The notes: a model not told the origin generated them from the sequence alone. DNA of 64,000 bases from Aquisphaera giovannonii (GCF_008087625.1 NZ_CP042997.1:6386001-6450000), one strand, 5' to 3'. Shown: positions 9,056 to 18,673, numbered from the stretch's first letter. Numbers and translations are program-made.

Positions 9056-9432
9056 GACCCGTGCCGGCTCCGAGCCGCCCGAGGCCCCGTCAGCCCCCTC
9101 GCCGAGGATCGGACGCTACCGCCTTCCGGGCCGGCGTCGGTTCATCTAAGATGTCCGAATCTGGCAGGGTCTGAAGTCGCCGGTGACGTGAAGCCACGAT
9201 GCAGCGGAGTCGGCCCCCGGGGTCGCGCCGCGGAGCCGCGCCGCCTTGGGCCGCGTGCCGCTACGGGCGGGCTCCATCTCCCACCGCGAGACGGCAACAA
9301 AGATCGGGAGAGGGCTCGTCGGCGACGCGAGACGCCCGAGGCACGCCAGCCGCTAGACGGGCGGGTTCGCCGCGAGCCGAAGGGCTGGGCGAAGCGGCGG
9401 CCGTGATCCTTGCCGCCGGACGGAGGCGAAAC
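9056..9432. other. Intergenic region before the RND efflux operon (377 bases)
   Basis: No gene is supported here. The adaptor frame extends upstream to 9199 but without hydrophobic or conserved content, and the ribosome-binding site at 9421-9427 points to the start at 9433. This stretch presumably holds the efflux promoter; no operator palindrome was found by eye. Confidence 0.5.
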
Positions 9433-10815
9433 ATGGTCCTGCGGCTCCGAATGCGGATGGCGCCCGGGTTGCGACGGGGGCTAGCCCTCGCGGCGGTGGG
9501 GGCCGCGTGGATCGGCGGATGCTCGCGGGCCAAGCAGGCGGCGCAAGCCCCGCCGCCCCCGGTGGTCTCCGTCGTCGAGGCGAGGCGGATGACCGTGCCG
9601 ATCATGGCCGAGCCGATCGGGACGACGGTCGCGCTCCAGGAGGTGTCTGTCCGCGCCCGGGTCCGCGGGTTCCTCAAGGAGATGCATTTCGCGGAGGGCG
9701 GCGAGGTCAAGAAGGGGCAGCTCCTCTTCGTGATCGACGAGGAGCCGTTCAAGGCCGAGCTGGCGGCGGCGAAGGCGAAGCTCGAGCAGGCCGAGGCCTC
9801 CCTGAAGAAGGCCCAGGACTCGAGGTCCCGCGAGGTCGCGGCCGCGCAGCGGGCCCTCAGCCAGTCCCTGCTGGACCTGGCCAAGGTCGAGGAGAGGCGG
9901 GAGGAGGCCCTCTTCCAGCGCAAGGCGACCTCGGTCGAGGACGTGGAGCGCAAGCGGGCGATCCGCAAGCGGGACGCCGCCCAGGTGGACGCCGACCAGG
10001 CCAGCCTGGAGCAGGCCAACGCCGACTACGGGACCGCCCTGCTCGGCGCCCAGGCCGACGTCGCCTACGCGAAGGCCCAGGTCGTCAACGCGGAGATCGA
10101 GCTCGGCTATTGCCGCATGATGTCCCCTATCGACGGCCGGATCGGCCTGGCGAAGGTCAAGCCCGGCAACCTCGTCGGCCCGGCGACCAACGCCGGCATG
10201 GCGGACTTCTCGGAGCTCGCGGTCATCCGCCAGCTCGACCCGATCGGGGTCGACGTCCAGGTCGCGTCGGCCTACCTGGAGCAGGTGACGAAGCTCGTCG
10301 CCGCCGGGCTGCCCATCGAGATCTACCGGCCGGGGGGCGAGGGCCGGGCCGGCCGTCGCTTCCCGGGCAAGACGACCGCCATCGACAATTCGATCGACGA
10401 GACGACCTCCACGTTCCGCGTCCGGTCCGAGGTCCCCAACCCGGAGAAGATGATCCTGCCCGGCGAGTACGTGAAGGTGGACGTGAAGGTCGGCGAAGTC
10501 GGGGACGCGGTCGTCGTGCCCCAGCAGGCGGTGATCGAGACCCAGGCCGGGCCGACCGTCTCCATCGTGGACGAGCGGAACAAGGTGGCCGTCGTCCCGG
10601 TGAAGGCGAGCTTCACCTACAACGGGCTCCGCGTCCTGGAGGGGGGCATCCGGCCGGGTCAGAAGGTGATCGTCGAGGGGCTCCAGTCGGCCCGCCCGGG
10701 GACGACCGTCAGGCCGGAGCCGGCCCCTCCGGAGATCGCCGCCGTCGATGCCCAGGCGGATGGCAACGCACCGGCCGGCAAGGGTGGACCGGGCCAGGCC
10801 GGCCGCAAGCCGTGA
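9433..10815 (+). CDS. RND efflux periplasmic adaptor subunit (membrane fusion lipoprotein)
   Basis: The adaptor (460 residues) links an inner-membrane RND pump to an outer-membrane channel. The ATG at 9433 sits behind GGAGGCGAA and yields a lipoprotein signal ending in WIGGC (lipidated Cys 30). The body follows the family order: barrel-sandwich/lipoyl half (VRGFLKEMHFAEGGEVKKGQLLFVID), a long alpha-helical hairpin rich in K/E/A, the second lipoyl half (YCRMMSPIDGRIG), then a beta-barrel and membrane-proximal domain (LPGEYVKVDVKVG, VVVPQQAVIETQAG). The C-terminus is low-complexity Gly/Pro/Ala. The pump gene follows at 78 bases. No TolC-type gene is nearby, so the channel must be encoded elsewhere. 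Confidence 0.93.
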   Translation: MVLRLRMRMAPGLRRGLALAAVGAAWIGGCSRAKQAAQAPPPPVVSVVEARRMTVPIMAEPIGTTVALQEVSVRARVRGFLKEMHFAEGGEVKKGQLLFVIDEEPFKAELAAAKAKLEQAEASLKKAQDSRSREVAAAQRALSQSLLDLAKVEERREEALFQRKATSVEDVERKRAIRKRDAAQVDADQASLEQANADYGTALLGAQADVAYAKAQVVNAEIELGYCRMMSPIDGRIGLAKVKPGNLVGPATNAGMADFSELAVIRQLDPIGVDVQVASAYLEQVTKLVAAGLPIEIYRPGGEGRAGRRFPGKTTAIDNSIDETTSTFRVRSEVPNPEKMILPGEYVKVDVKVGEVGDAVVVPQQAVIETQAGPTVSIVDERNKVAVVPVKASFTYNGLRVLEGGIRPGQKVIVEGLQSARPGTTVRPEPAPPEIAAVDAQADGNAPAGKGGPGQAGRKP

Positions 10816-10892
10816 GCGGGACGTGGCCGGTATCGACATCGAGGCGGGGGCGTGCCCGGGGCGATCCCCCGGCCGGCGGAGCGAGAACAGCG

Positions 10893-13800
10893 ATGGTCCA
10901 ATTCCTGATAGGCCGCCCGATCTTCGCCACGGTGCTGGCCCTGCTCATGCTGCTGGTCGGCGGCATCTCGATCTTCATCCTGCCGATCTCCCTCTACCCG
11001 GACATCGTCCCGCCCCAGGTCCAGGTGACGACCACCTACACGGGCGCGGACGCGCAGACCGTGGCCGACACGGTCACGACGCCCATCGAGCAGCAGATCA
11101 ACGGCGTGAAGGGGCAGATCTACTTCAGCTCCGACAGCACCTCCAACGGCCTGGCCAGCATCGTCGCGACGTTCGACGTCGGCTACGACCAGGACATCGC
11201 CGCGGTGGACATCCAGAACAAGGTCTCGACCGCCCAGACGGCCCTGCCGCCGGAGGTCAAGCAGTACGGCGTGACGGTCAAGAAGACGTCCACCAGCATG
11301 GTCTGCGTCGTCAACCTGGTCTCGCCCGACGGCCGCTACGACGCCACGTTCCTCGACAATTATGCCCAGATCAACGTCGTCGATGCGCTCAAGCGCATCC
11401 CCGGCGTGAGCGACGTCAATCCGTTCGGCCGCAAGTACGCGATGCGGATCTGGCTGGACCCGGACCGCATGGCCAGCCAGCGGATCTCGCCGTCGGAGGT
11501 GATCCAGGCGGTCCAGCAGGAGAACCGGCAGGCGGCCTCCGGCAAGATCGGCGCCGAGCCGTCGCCCCCCGGCCAGCGGTTCGAATACCCGGTCAGAGCG
11601 AAGGGCCGGCTCTCGAAGCCCGAGGAATTCGAGAAGATCGTCGTCCGCCGCAACGACGACGGCTCGATCGTCTACCTGTCCAACGTCGCCCGCGTCCAGC
11701 TCGACTCGGAGAACTACGAGACCGCCGGCTGGCTCAACGGCAAGCCGGCGGGCACGGTCCCGATCTACCAGCTCTCGAATGCCAACGCCCTGGACATCGT
11801 CGCGCAGGTGCGCCGGCAGATGGACCGCGTGGCCCGGTCGTTCCCGGAGGGCCTGGAGTACCGGATCGCCTACGACACCACGCTCTACGTCCGCGAGAAC
11901 ATCACGGAGGTCTGGCACACGCTCGTCGAGGCGTTCCTGCTGGTGCTGATCGTCGTCTTCATCTTCCTCCAGGGCCTCCGCGCCACCGTGATCCCGATGA
12001 TCGCGATCCCGGTCTCGCTGGTGGCCACGTTCGCGATGATGGCCGCCTTCGGCTTCTCGATCAACACGCTCACGATGTGCGGGCTCGTGCTCGCCATCGG
12101 CCTGGTGGTGGACGACGCGATCATCGTCGTCGAGAACATCGAGAAGTTCCTGGAGCGGAAGATGTCGCCCCTGGAGGCCACCCGCGCGGCGATGGCGGAG
12201 ATCACCGCCCCGATCGTCACGATCGCGCTCGTCCTGGGCGCCGTGTTCATCCCGGTCGCGTTCGTCCCGGGCCTGACCGGCCGCCTCTACAACCAGTTCG
12301 CCCTGACGATCGTCTTCTCGTTCCTGTTCTCGGCCTTCAACTCCCTCACCTTCACCCCGGCGATGGCCCGGATCTTCCTCAGGGAGAAGCACGGCGAGAC
12401 GAAGTTCCCGCCGTTCCGCTGGTTCAACCGGGGCATGAAGTGGATCGAGGACTCGTACGACTCGTTCCTCGACTTCGGCGCCCATCACTGGTGGACGATC
12501 GTCGTCCCGTCCCTCGCGCTCCTGGCCCTGACCGGCTGGCTGATCGTCGAGCGGCCGAAGGCCTTCATCCCGACGGAGGATCAGGGCTACCTGATCGTCG
12601 CGCTCCAGACGCCGGACGGCACCACGCGCGGGCCCACCAGTCGGGCCGCGCAGCAGGTGAGCAAGATCGCGGGCGAGCTGGAGGGCGTCCGGGACGTGCT
12701 CCTGCTGGACGGGTACAACGCGGTCACCGCGATCAATCAGGCCAACACCGCGACGGCCTTCGTCATCCTGGAGGAGTGGGAGCACCGGAAGACGCCGGGG
12801 CTGCGCGCCGCGGGCCTGTCGCGGGAGCTCCAGCGGAGGCTGAGCGAGCAGGTCCGGGACGGCCGGGTCGCGGTCCTCCAGCCCCCGCCCATCCAGGGAC
12901 TGAGCTCGACCGGCGGATTCGACTTCATGATCGAGGATCGGGACGGCCAGGGCGCGGTCGCGACCGCGGGCGTCGCCGAGCGGTTCATGGAGGCCGCCCG
13001 CGAGCGGCCGGAGATCGCCGGGGTCTTCACGTCGTTCTCCGCCCGCGTGCCCCAGCTCGAGTTCGACATCGACCGCGTCAAGGCGCGTCGGCTGGACGTC
13101 ACGGTCTCCGATGTCTTCGGCGTGCTCCAGACGAACCTCGGCGCCTACTACGTCAACGACTTCAACCTGTACGGTAAGACCTGGAAGGTGATCGTCCAGG
13201 CCGAGGCCGGGGACCGCCACAAGCCCGAGGACATCGCGCGGCTGTTCGTCCTGAACCAGAAGGGCGACAAGGTCCCGCTGAGCGCCCTGGGCCAGGTCCG
13301 CTACACGCTCGGCCCGATCGACGTGCCGCACTACAACCTGTACACGGCCGCTCGGATCACCGGGCAGCCCGCCGGCGGGTACAGCTCGGGCCAGGCGGTC
13401 GCCGCGATGGAGGAGGTGGCGGCGCAGGTCCTCCCGGAGGGGTTCGACTACGAATGGACCGGGACGACCTTCCAGGAGCAGAAGACCGGGAACATGGCGA
13501 CCTACATCTTCACCCTCTCGATCGTCTGCGTCTTCCTGTTCATGTCGGCCCTCTACGAGAGCTGGATCCGGCCGATCGTCATCATCCTGACGGTCCCGCT
13601 GGCGACCTTCGGGGCCATGGTCGGGCTCTGGATGCTGGACATGCCTCTCGACGTGTTCGGCCAGATCGGCCTGGTCATGCTCATCGGGTTGGAGACGAAG
13701 AACGCGATCCTCATCGTCGAGTTCGGCGCGGAGCTCATCGAGAAGCACGGTATGAGCATCATCGACGCGGCCAAGGAGGCCTCTCGCCAGCGGCTGCGGC

Positions 13801-14060
13801 CGATCCTGATGACCTCGTTCGCGTTCGTCTTCGGCGTGCTGCCGATGGCCCGGGCCACCGGGGCGGGGGCGTACAGCCGCAACTCCCTCGGCGTCGTGAT
13901 CGCCTTCGGGATCGCGGTCAGCACCGTGCTCGGCCGGTTCGTCATCCCGATCTACTTCGTCCTGGGCGAGCGACTCCGCGCACGCGGACGCCCGCCGGCC
14001 GCACCGGGCCCCGCGCCCGCCCGCGAGGCCGAGAACGACCTGGCGGTCGCGGGCCGTTGA
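10893..14060 (+). CDS. RND multidrug efflux permease, AcrB/HAE1 type
   Basis: At 1055 residues this is the normal length for a proton-driven HAE1 pump that exports drugs and other hydrophobic compounds from the inner membrane and periplasm. It opens with the usual first helix and ISLYPDIVPPQVQV. TM4 carries the proton-relay pair in GLVVDDAIIVVEN (Asp 407, Asp 408), and TM10 has the partner lysine in GLETKNAIL (Lys 936), so transport should be active. The large periplasmic loops after TM1 and TM7 are complete. I took the ATG at 10893 because the family N-terminus starts there. It forms an operon with the adaptor upstream. Confidence 0.95.
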   Translation: MVQFLIGRPIFATVLALLMLLVGGISIFILPISLYPDIVPPQVQVTTTYTGADAQTVADTVTTPIEQQINGVKGQIYFSSDSTSNGLASIVATFDVGYDQDIAAVDIQNKVSTAQTALPPEVKQYGVTVKKTSTSMVCVVNLVSPDGRYDATFLDNYAQINVVDALKRIPGVSDVNPFGRKYAMRIWLDPDRMASQRISPSEVIQAVQQENRQAASGKIGAEPSPPGQRFEYPVRAKGRLSKPEEFEKIVVRRNDDGSIVYLSNVARVQLDSENYETAGWLNGKPAGTVPIYQLSNANALDIVAQVRRQMDRVARSFPEGLEYRIAYDTTLYVRENITEVWHTLVEAFLLVLIVVFIFLQGLRATVIPMIAIPVSLVATFAMMAAFGFSINTLTMCGLVLAIGLVVDDAIIVVENIEKFLERKMSPLEATRAAMAEITAPIVTIALVLGAVFIPVAFVPGLTGRLYNQFALTIVFSFLFSAFNSLTFTPAMARIFLREKHGETKFPPFRWFNRGMKWIEDSYDSFLDFGAHHWWTIVVPSLALLALTGWLIVERPKAFIPTEDQGYLIVALQTPDGTTRGPTSRAAQQVSKIAGELEGVRDVLLLDGYNAVTAINQANTATAFVILEEWEHRKTPGLRAAGLSRELQRRLSEQVRDGRVAVLQPPPIQGLSSTGGFDFMIEDRDGQGAVATAGVAERFMEAARERPEIAGVFTSFSARVPQLEFDIDRVKARRLDVTVSDVFGVLQTNLGAYYVNDFNLYGKTWKVIVQAEAGDRHKPEDIARLFVLNQKGDKVPLSALGQVRYTLGPIDVPHYNLYTAARITGQPAGGYSSGQAVAAMEEVAAQVLPEGFDYEWTGTTFQEQKTGNMATYIFTLSIVCVFLFMSALYESWIRPIVIILTVPLATFGAMVGLWMLDMPLDVFGQIGLVMLIGLETKNAILIVEFGAELIEKHGMSIIDAAKEASRQRLRPILMTSFAFVFGVLPMARATGAGAYSRNSLGVVIAFGIAVSTVLGRFVIPIYFVLGERLRARGRPPAAPGPAPAREAENDLAVAGR

Positions 14061-14095
14061 TCGGCAGGTTGCGGCCGCCGCGTCCCCGCCCGGTG

Positions 14096-14138
14096 GCGCG
14101 GCCCCGGAGCCTCGCCCTCGGGACGGAGGCCGGGGCGC
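14096..14138 (+). terminator. Imperfect hairpin after the RND pump gene
   Basis: GCG, CCCCGG and CCTC within 14096-14113 pair with GAGG, CCGGGG and CGC within 14126-14138, leaving two small bulges. It lies between the convergent pump gene and the small minus-strand gene, so it could end transcription from either side. There is no T-run. Confidence 0.35.
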
Positions 14139-14174
14139 CGTGCTCGGCAAGTCCGGCGGCCAACGCCTCGACCG

Positions 14175-14405
14175 CTATTCCCCGGGCATGTCGCTCTCGA
14201 GATGCACCGCCCCGTCCTGATGCTTGATGGCCCTTCCCCAGTGCTGGGACGAGCCCTCGCCGCCGGCCCTGTCGGCGGTGATCAGATCAATCGTGTACTC
14301 GCCGACGGGGGCGTCGCGCAGGAGCGACTGAACCTCCTTCGTGGTCCCTGCTTCGCTCGCGGGCCCGCCTGGCCCCCCATTGACTCGGAAGTATGTCATG
14401 GCCAT
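14175..14405 (-). CDS. Small hypothetical protein, 76 residues
   Basis: The frame is open further upstream, but the ATG at 14405 has GGAG about ten bases in front and starts a compact, balanced sequence (MAMTYFRVNGG..., EVQSLLRDAPVGEYTIDLITADR, ...GAVHLESDMPGE), whereas the upstream extension is arginine-rich shadow sequence. There is no signal peptide, membrane segment or known motif. It lies downstream of the STAS-domain gene on the same strand and might be in the same transcript. Confidence 0.5.
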   Translation of the reverse strand: MAMTYFRVNGGPGGPASEAGTTKEVQSLLRDAPVGEYTIDLITADRAGGEGSSQHWGRAIKHQDGAVHLESDMPGE

Positions 14406-14693
14406 CGGTGTATCTCCGACAAGAAGAGCGACGCGGCTCGGGCTTCGAAAAGTTGGCATCGAAAGACGGCGACGATGGGTCCTCGGCCCTGGGCAAGATC
14501 GCCCATGGGGTGTCACCCGGCTCGCGGGACGCGCGGCCCATCCGGAAGGTCGTCGCAGCGGATCGGGACGCGAATGCGATGCCGGATTGCCGGCTCCTTT
14601 CCGCATGCCGCAGGGCCCACCGCATGATGGGCGCGAGCCCCGCCGCCGGCTCATCGATCGCGGGCACGCGGCGCCCGCCCGCGACGCCCAACA

Positions 14694-15104
14694 CTAGCCC
14701 TCGTCTTCCATATTCTGGTGGTTGTATTCGCGGGCGAGCCTGACGGCGTGCTTCACGTTGGGGGCGAAGATCACCTCATTCTCGAGCCCGCTCATCGCCG
14801 CCCCGAGGGCGAGGTTGTCATTGAGGCCGCAGGCGGTGACTTCCCCGCCGCATTGATGCACGCCCCTCGCGAATCCGGCGAGCCTGCAGAATGCCGTGCT
14901 GCCCAGCTTGCGGACTCCGCCGAAGTCCAGGACATACCGCATGGGTATGTCGCGGCGGAGCAGGGAATCCAGTTGCTCTCCCAACTCCTCGCCCCGGATC
15001 GGGTCGTTGATTTCCGGGCTGACGAATTCCACCAGGGCGATGACGTCCGGGGAGGGTTCGTCCAGGAGTTCGTAGACGATGTGTGCCTTGGTCGCGGTCG
15101 ACAT
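14694..15104 (-). CDS. STAS-domain protein (anti-sigma factor antagonist-like)
   Basis: This 136-residue cytoplasmic protein begins at the ATG at 15104, with AAAGGGG upstream. The centre reads as a STAS fold: a strand pair with MRYVLDFGGVRKLGSTAFCRLAGFARGVHQCGGEV, where the phosphorylatable position of SpoIIAA-type antagonists falls at or next to the Ser-Thr of LGSTAF, followed by LNDNLALGAAMSGLENEVIFAPN. Such proteins usually act in partner-switching with a serine kinase or phosphatase to control a sigma factor or another effector. No cognate kinase is adjacent, so the partner is unknown. A perfect palindrome lies about 70 bases upstream. Confidence 0.75.
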   Translation of the reverse strand: MSTATKAHIVYELLDEPSPDVIALVEFVSPEINDPIRGEELGEQLDSLLRRDIPMRYVLDFGGVRKLGSTAFCRLAGFARGVHQCGGEVTACGLNDNLALGAAMSGLENEVIFAPNVKHAVRLAREYNHQNMEDEG

Positions 15105-15170
15105 GGGGGTTTCCCCTTTCTGTTTGGACCATCGAACACCGGCGGACAGGCCACAATCCCGGTGCAATCG

Positions 15171-15194
15171 ACATGCCAACTTGTATTGGCATGT
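15171..15194. promoter_or_regulatory. Operator-like palindrome upstream of the STAS gene
   Basis: ACATGCCAA (15171-15179) and TTGGCATGT (15186-15194) form a perfect 9-bp inverted repeat around CTTGTA, extended imperfectly by TCG...CGA on the flanks. It lies 67-90 bases upstream of the STAS start, in a locally AT-richer stretch, which suits a dimeric repressor or activator site. The bound protein cannot be named. Confidence 0.45.
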
Positions 15195-15266
15195 GTCGAA
15201 TCACAGGGGTTTGTCGGCCTGGTAGCGTGGAGGTGCGTTTGCCGGAGGACGTGCCGCCATGCCGCC

Positions 15267-15674
15267 TCAGGGGGCGGTCTCCGACCCGGCATCATCGGCC
15301 GCCGGCCCGGTGGGCGGCCCCGAAGTGGGGCGTCCCTCCGGGATGGGGCGCGACGCGTCGGGGGCCGGCTGATCCCACGGGCGTCCTGCGCCCGGCTCGT
15401 CGCGTTCGCCCTCGCCGTCGGGGAGCAGCAACTCGGCGGCCGGCGCCGCGGCCCGGGCGGCGTTATCCTCGGACGCCGGGGATGTCGCCGTGGCGGGCGC
15501 CGGTTCGCGCCGGCGGGGGCGATCGGGGTGGAGACGACGAGAAAGCCAGGACTCTCGCGGGCGGGCCGCGGCGGCGCCCGCGGCCGGATCGGCGGCGCCC
15601 GGGCGGGTCACGCCCTCGAACCCCGCGCATCCGGTCAAGGTCAGGAAGGCGACAAGGCTGAATGCGTAACGCAT
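15267..15674 (-). CDS. Small proline/alanine-rich lipoprotein
   Basis: A 135-residue protein with an excellent ribosome-binding site (AGGAGGT, about seven bases before the ATG at 15674). The signal peptide MRYAFSLVAFLTLTGC ends in a good lipobox (LTGC, Cys 16). The mature part is Pro/Ala/Arg/Glu-rich low complexity with no domain and is probably disordered. It should be anchored in a membrane facing the periplasm. The function is unknown. Confidence 0.65.
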   Translation of the reverse strand: MRYAFSLVAFLTLTGCAGFEGVTRPGAADPAAGAAAARPRESWLSRRLHPDRPRRREPAPATATSPASEDNAARAAAPAAELLLPDGEGERDEPGAGRPWDQPAPDASRPIPEGRPTSGPPTGPAADDAGSETAP

Positions 15675-15935
15675 GCGAAAGACCTCCTGCGACGGGCGGC
15701 CCCCTCCCGGGCGGGCCCGCCGGTCGATGATTCGTCCCCGCGTCGGCGGGGGCGTGGTTGCGTTCCCCGGGAGTCCCGGGTGACGATCGACGTGATGGCC
15801 ATTTGCAGGGCAAGCCCCGCGCCGCGGCGCCCCTGCCCACGCCGGGTGTCGCGCGAGGCGTGCCGGTCCTGAGGGCTGGCGAAAGAGGTCGGGCGACCGC
15901 TGGGCCGGGGCGATCGGCCCGGGAGGGTCGGGGCT

Positions 15936-17666
15936 TCAGGCGTCGACGATGACGTCGCCGAGGCATCGCGACTGGCAGGCGAGGATCAGGCCCGACGACC
16001 GATCCAGCGGCGTGAGGGCATCCTCGGCGTCCATCGCGACCGGGCCGGAGACGAGCCGCGTCTTGCAGCGGCCGCAGATGCCCGCCCGGCAGTCGTAGGG
16101 GATGGGGACGCCGAGCTGATCGGCCGCATCCAGGATCGTGCGGTCGAGGCCAACCCGGCCGGACCTGCCGGACCTCTCGAAAACGATCGCGACGGGCGCC
16201 GGCTCGCCGTCCGCGGCGTGGCCGTTCCGGCCCGGTCGCGCATGCGGGGACTCGCCCGTCGACTCCTCCGTCGCCGGCGGCGTGCCGGCGTCGCGGACGA
16301 AGGACTCGACGTGGACCTGGTGCTCGGGGACGGCGAGGCCGCGGAGCATCTCGCGCATCGCGTCCATCATCGGCGTGGGGCCGCAGAGATGGACCGGTCG
16401 GGACCCGATGTCCGGGACGACGCGAGAGAGAAGCTCCGGCGTGATCCGGCCGCGGAGCATACCCGGGGCGGGCCCGCCCCCTCGGCTCAGGACGACCGTC
16501 GACCGGAGATTCGGGAATCGACGGCGGAGGTGCTCGAGCTCCTCGCGGAAGATGACGTCGTCCTCGGTCCTCGTGCCGTAGACGAGGTCGATCGCGCCGG
16601 GCCAGCCGATGTCGGTCAGGTAGCGGATCTTGGCCATGAGGGGCGTGATCCCCACCCCGCCGGCGATCAGGACGACCCCGGAGGCGTCCGCGCCCGTGAA
16701 CGTGAACCGGCCTGCGGGTGCGGAGACGTCGAGCAGGTCCCCCTCGCGGACGACGTCGTGCAGGTGCCGCGAAGCCGAGCCCTTCTCCTCCCGCTTGACC
16801 GTGATCTCGCAGTAGCCGGCATTCGTGGGGGACGAAGCGATCGTGTACGAGCGGGCGAGCCGCCTGCCCTCGACCGGCATCGAGACGTTCAGGTACTGAC
16901 CAGGCAGGTGCTCGAACGGGAGTCGCGTGCCCGCCGTCGGCACGAGGCGGAACGTCCGGACGTCGGGCGTCTCCCGGAAGATCCTCGCCACGCGGAGCTG
17001 CCCTCTCCAGAATCGGGGCAGGCCGGCGGCCGTCGCGGTTGCGGCGCCGGCCGCGCCGGAGCGGAACGCGATGGAGTCCGCCCGGAGCCGCAGGTAATGC
17101 GCGACCAGGCGGTAGCCGAGGAGCAGCCCGATGACGGCGGCGAAGGCGAGCGGCCGCCGCAGGTCCGCCTTGACGAGCATCGCGAAGTGGATGACGCCCG
17201 CGACGGCCGCCGGGTAAACCAGCCGGTGCAGGGCCTTCCAGCGCCGACCGCCCAGCCGGTGGACCATCCGATCGGTCGAGGTCACCGCGAGCGGGGCCAT
17301 CAGGGCCAGCGCGATCGTCCCCATGATCAGGTAAGGACGTTTGGTCATCTCGGCGAGCGTGTCGGCGAGGTCGGCATTCCGGTCGTAGACGAAGAACAGG
17401 GAGAAGTGCAGCGCGGCGTGGGAGAAGGCGCAGAGGCCCATCATCCGCCGGAAGCTTCCGAGCCAGCTCAGCCGGGTCAGGCGGATGGCCGGGGTGATCG
17501 CCAGGGTGAGCACGAGGAAGATCAGCGCCAGGATTCCGGTCGTCCGGATCGCGAAGTTGACCGGATTGGCGCCGAGCCGGCCCCGGGACGCGTCCCAGGC
17601 GAGGAGCGAGACCGGGACCAGGGCATTCAGGAGCACGACGAGCTTGCCGAAGCGTCCGGGCCTCAT
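15936..17666 (-). CDS. msrQ: MsrQ-type heme membrane subunit fused to an NAD(P)H reductase and a [2Fe-2S] ferredoxin domain
   Basis: This 576-residue protein should feed electrons to MsrP, the periplasmic methionine-sulfoxide reductase encoded just upstream. Residues 1-200 are the ferric-reductase-like membrane domain with heme-ligand candidates His 83, His 87, His 147 and His 160. Residues about 220-345 are a ferredoxin-reductase FAD domain (RSYT at 272-275). Residues 330-455 bind NAD(P)H (GGVGIT at 336-341, LCGP at 427-430). A linker then leads to a plant-type [2Fe-2S] domain with Cys 526, 531, 534 and 564. Ordinary MsrQ is only the first part, about 200 residues. The ATG at 17666 has GGAGGTG upstream and lies 14 bases after the MsrP stop. 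Confidence 0.88.
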   Translation of the reverse strand: MRPGRFGKLVVLLNALVPVSLLAWDASRGRLGANPVNFAIRTTGILALIFLVLTLAITPAIRLTRLSWLGSFRRMMGLCAFSHAALHFSLFFVYDRNADLADTLAEMTKRPYLIMGTIALALMAPLAVTSTDRMVHRLGGRRWKALHRLVYPAAVAGVIHFAMLVKADLRRPLAFAAVIGLLLGYRLVAHYLRLRADSIAFRSGAAGAATATAAGLPRFWRGQLRVARIFRETPDVRTFRLVPTAGTRLPFEHLPGQYLNVSMPVEGRRLARSYTIASSPTNAGYCEITVKREEKGSASRHLHDVVREGDLLDVSAPAGRFTFTGADASGVVLIAGGVGITPLMAKIRYLTDIGWPGAIDLVYGTRTEDDVIFREELEHLRRRFPNLRSTVVLSRGGGPAPGMLRGRITPELLSRVVPDIGSRPVHLCGPTPMMDAMREMLRGLAVPEHQVHVESFVRDAGTPPATEESTGESPHARPGRNGHAADGEPAPVAIVFERSGRSGRVGLDRTILDAADQLGVPIPYDCRAGICGRCKTRLVSGPVAMDAEDALTPLDRSSGLILACQSRCLGDVIVDA

Positions 17667-17680
17667 CGCCGCACCTCCGC

Positions 17681-18673
17681 TCAGAAGTTCATCCGCAGGT
17701 CCATTCCGGAGTACAGGTGCGCGACCTGCTCCGCGTAGCCGTTGAAAGGGAGCGTCCGTCGTCGCCCCGATTCGCCGATCCGCTGCTCCGTCGCCTGGCT
17801 CCATCGCGGGTGGTCCACCTCCGGGTTCACGTTGGCGAAGAAGCCGTATTCGTGGGGCGCCTGGGCGTTCCAGGTCGTGGGAGGCTGCTCCGCGGTCACG
17901 GTGATCTTGACGATCGACTTGATCCCCTTGAACCCATACTTCCAGGGGACGACCAGCCGGAGCGGCGCGCCGTTCTGCGGCGGCAGCTCGCGGCCGAACA
18001 GGCCGACCGCGATCAGCGTGAGCGGGTGCATCGCCTCGTCGATCCGCAGGCCCTCCACGTAGGGCCAGTCCAGCACGCGCCTCCGCTGGCCCGGCATCCG
18101 ATCCGGGGCGAGCAGCGTCTCGAAGGCGACGTATCGGGCACCCCCCATCGGTTCCACGGTCTTGAGGAGCGAGGCGAGTGGGAAGCCCGCCCAGGGAATG
18201 ACCATGGACCAGGCCTCGACGCATCGCATCCGGTAGACGCGCTCCTCGGTCGGGAAGGCCTTCCGCAGGGCGTCGATGTCGAACGTCCGGGGCTTTTGGA
18301 CCATGCCCCCGACCGCGACCTGCCAGGGGCGGGCCGCGAAGCCCCTGGCCGCCTCGGCGACGCCCTCCTTGTCGGTCGTGAACTCGTAGAAGTTGTTGTA
18401 GCCGCTGACGCTGGAGGCGGGCGTCATCGGCTCGTCCACGCGGAACGCGGCCGAGGCGTCGGCCGGGGTCCCCCGGGACGCCGGCGGGGCCCCGACCACG
18501 GCCAACTCCGGCGTGTCGAGCTCCGCCACGCCGGGCCTGTTCAGCCGGCGGTAGATGGCCCCGGTGGCCCCGAGGCTGCCCACCGCCAGCGCGGCCTGGA
18601 CCAGTGCCCGCCTGTTGAGATAGGTCGGCAGTGGCGTGATCTCGCCCGAAGGGACCGGCTCCAGGCCTCTCAT
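17681..18673 (-). CDS. msrP: Protein-methionine-sulfoxide reductase catalytic subunit MsrP
   Basis: MsrP is a periplasmic molybdopterin enzyme that reduces methionine sulfoxide in envelope proteins. The product has 330 residues and begins with a Tat-type signal ([13 protein letters not shown]). Diagnostic blocks are [16 protein letters not shown], the molybdenum-ligand cysteine in [18 protein letters not shown] (Cys 151), and [19 protein letters not shown] preferred the ATG at 18673, which has GAGGGGGT eight bases upstream, over one seven codons earlier. It lies between the TetR gene and the MsrQ-fusion gene, all on the same strand with short gaps, so the three are probably one operon. Confidence 0.93.
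   Translation of the reverse strand: MRGLEPVPSGEITPLPTYLNRRALVQAALAVGSLGATGAIYRRLNRPGVAELDTPELAVVGAPPASRGTPADASAAFRVDEPMTPASSVSGYNNFYEFTTDKEGVAEAARGFAARPWQVAVGGMVQKPRTFDIDALRKAFPTEERVYRMRCVEAWSMVIPWAGFPLASLLKTVEPMGGARYVAFETLLAPDRMPGQRRRVLDWPYVEGLRIDEAMHPLTLIAVGLFGRELPPQNGAPLRLVVPWKYGFKGIKSIVKITVTAEQPPTTWNAQAPHEYGFFANVNPEVDHPRWSQATEQRIGESGRRRTLPFNGYAEQVAHLYSGMDLRMNF

Noticed and set aside
10659-14150. Very long open frame on the minus strand opposite the RND pump gene (1163 codons)
   Set aside because: It is the codon-position shadow of a GC-rich gene: Arg/Asp/Val/Leu-rich, no hydrophobic pattern, no ribosome-binding site. The plus strand encodes an intact AcrB-type pump.
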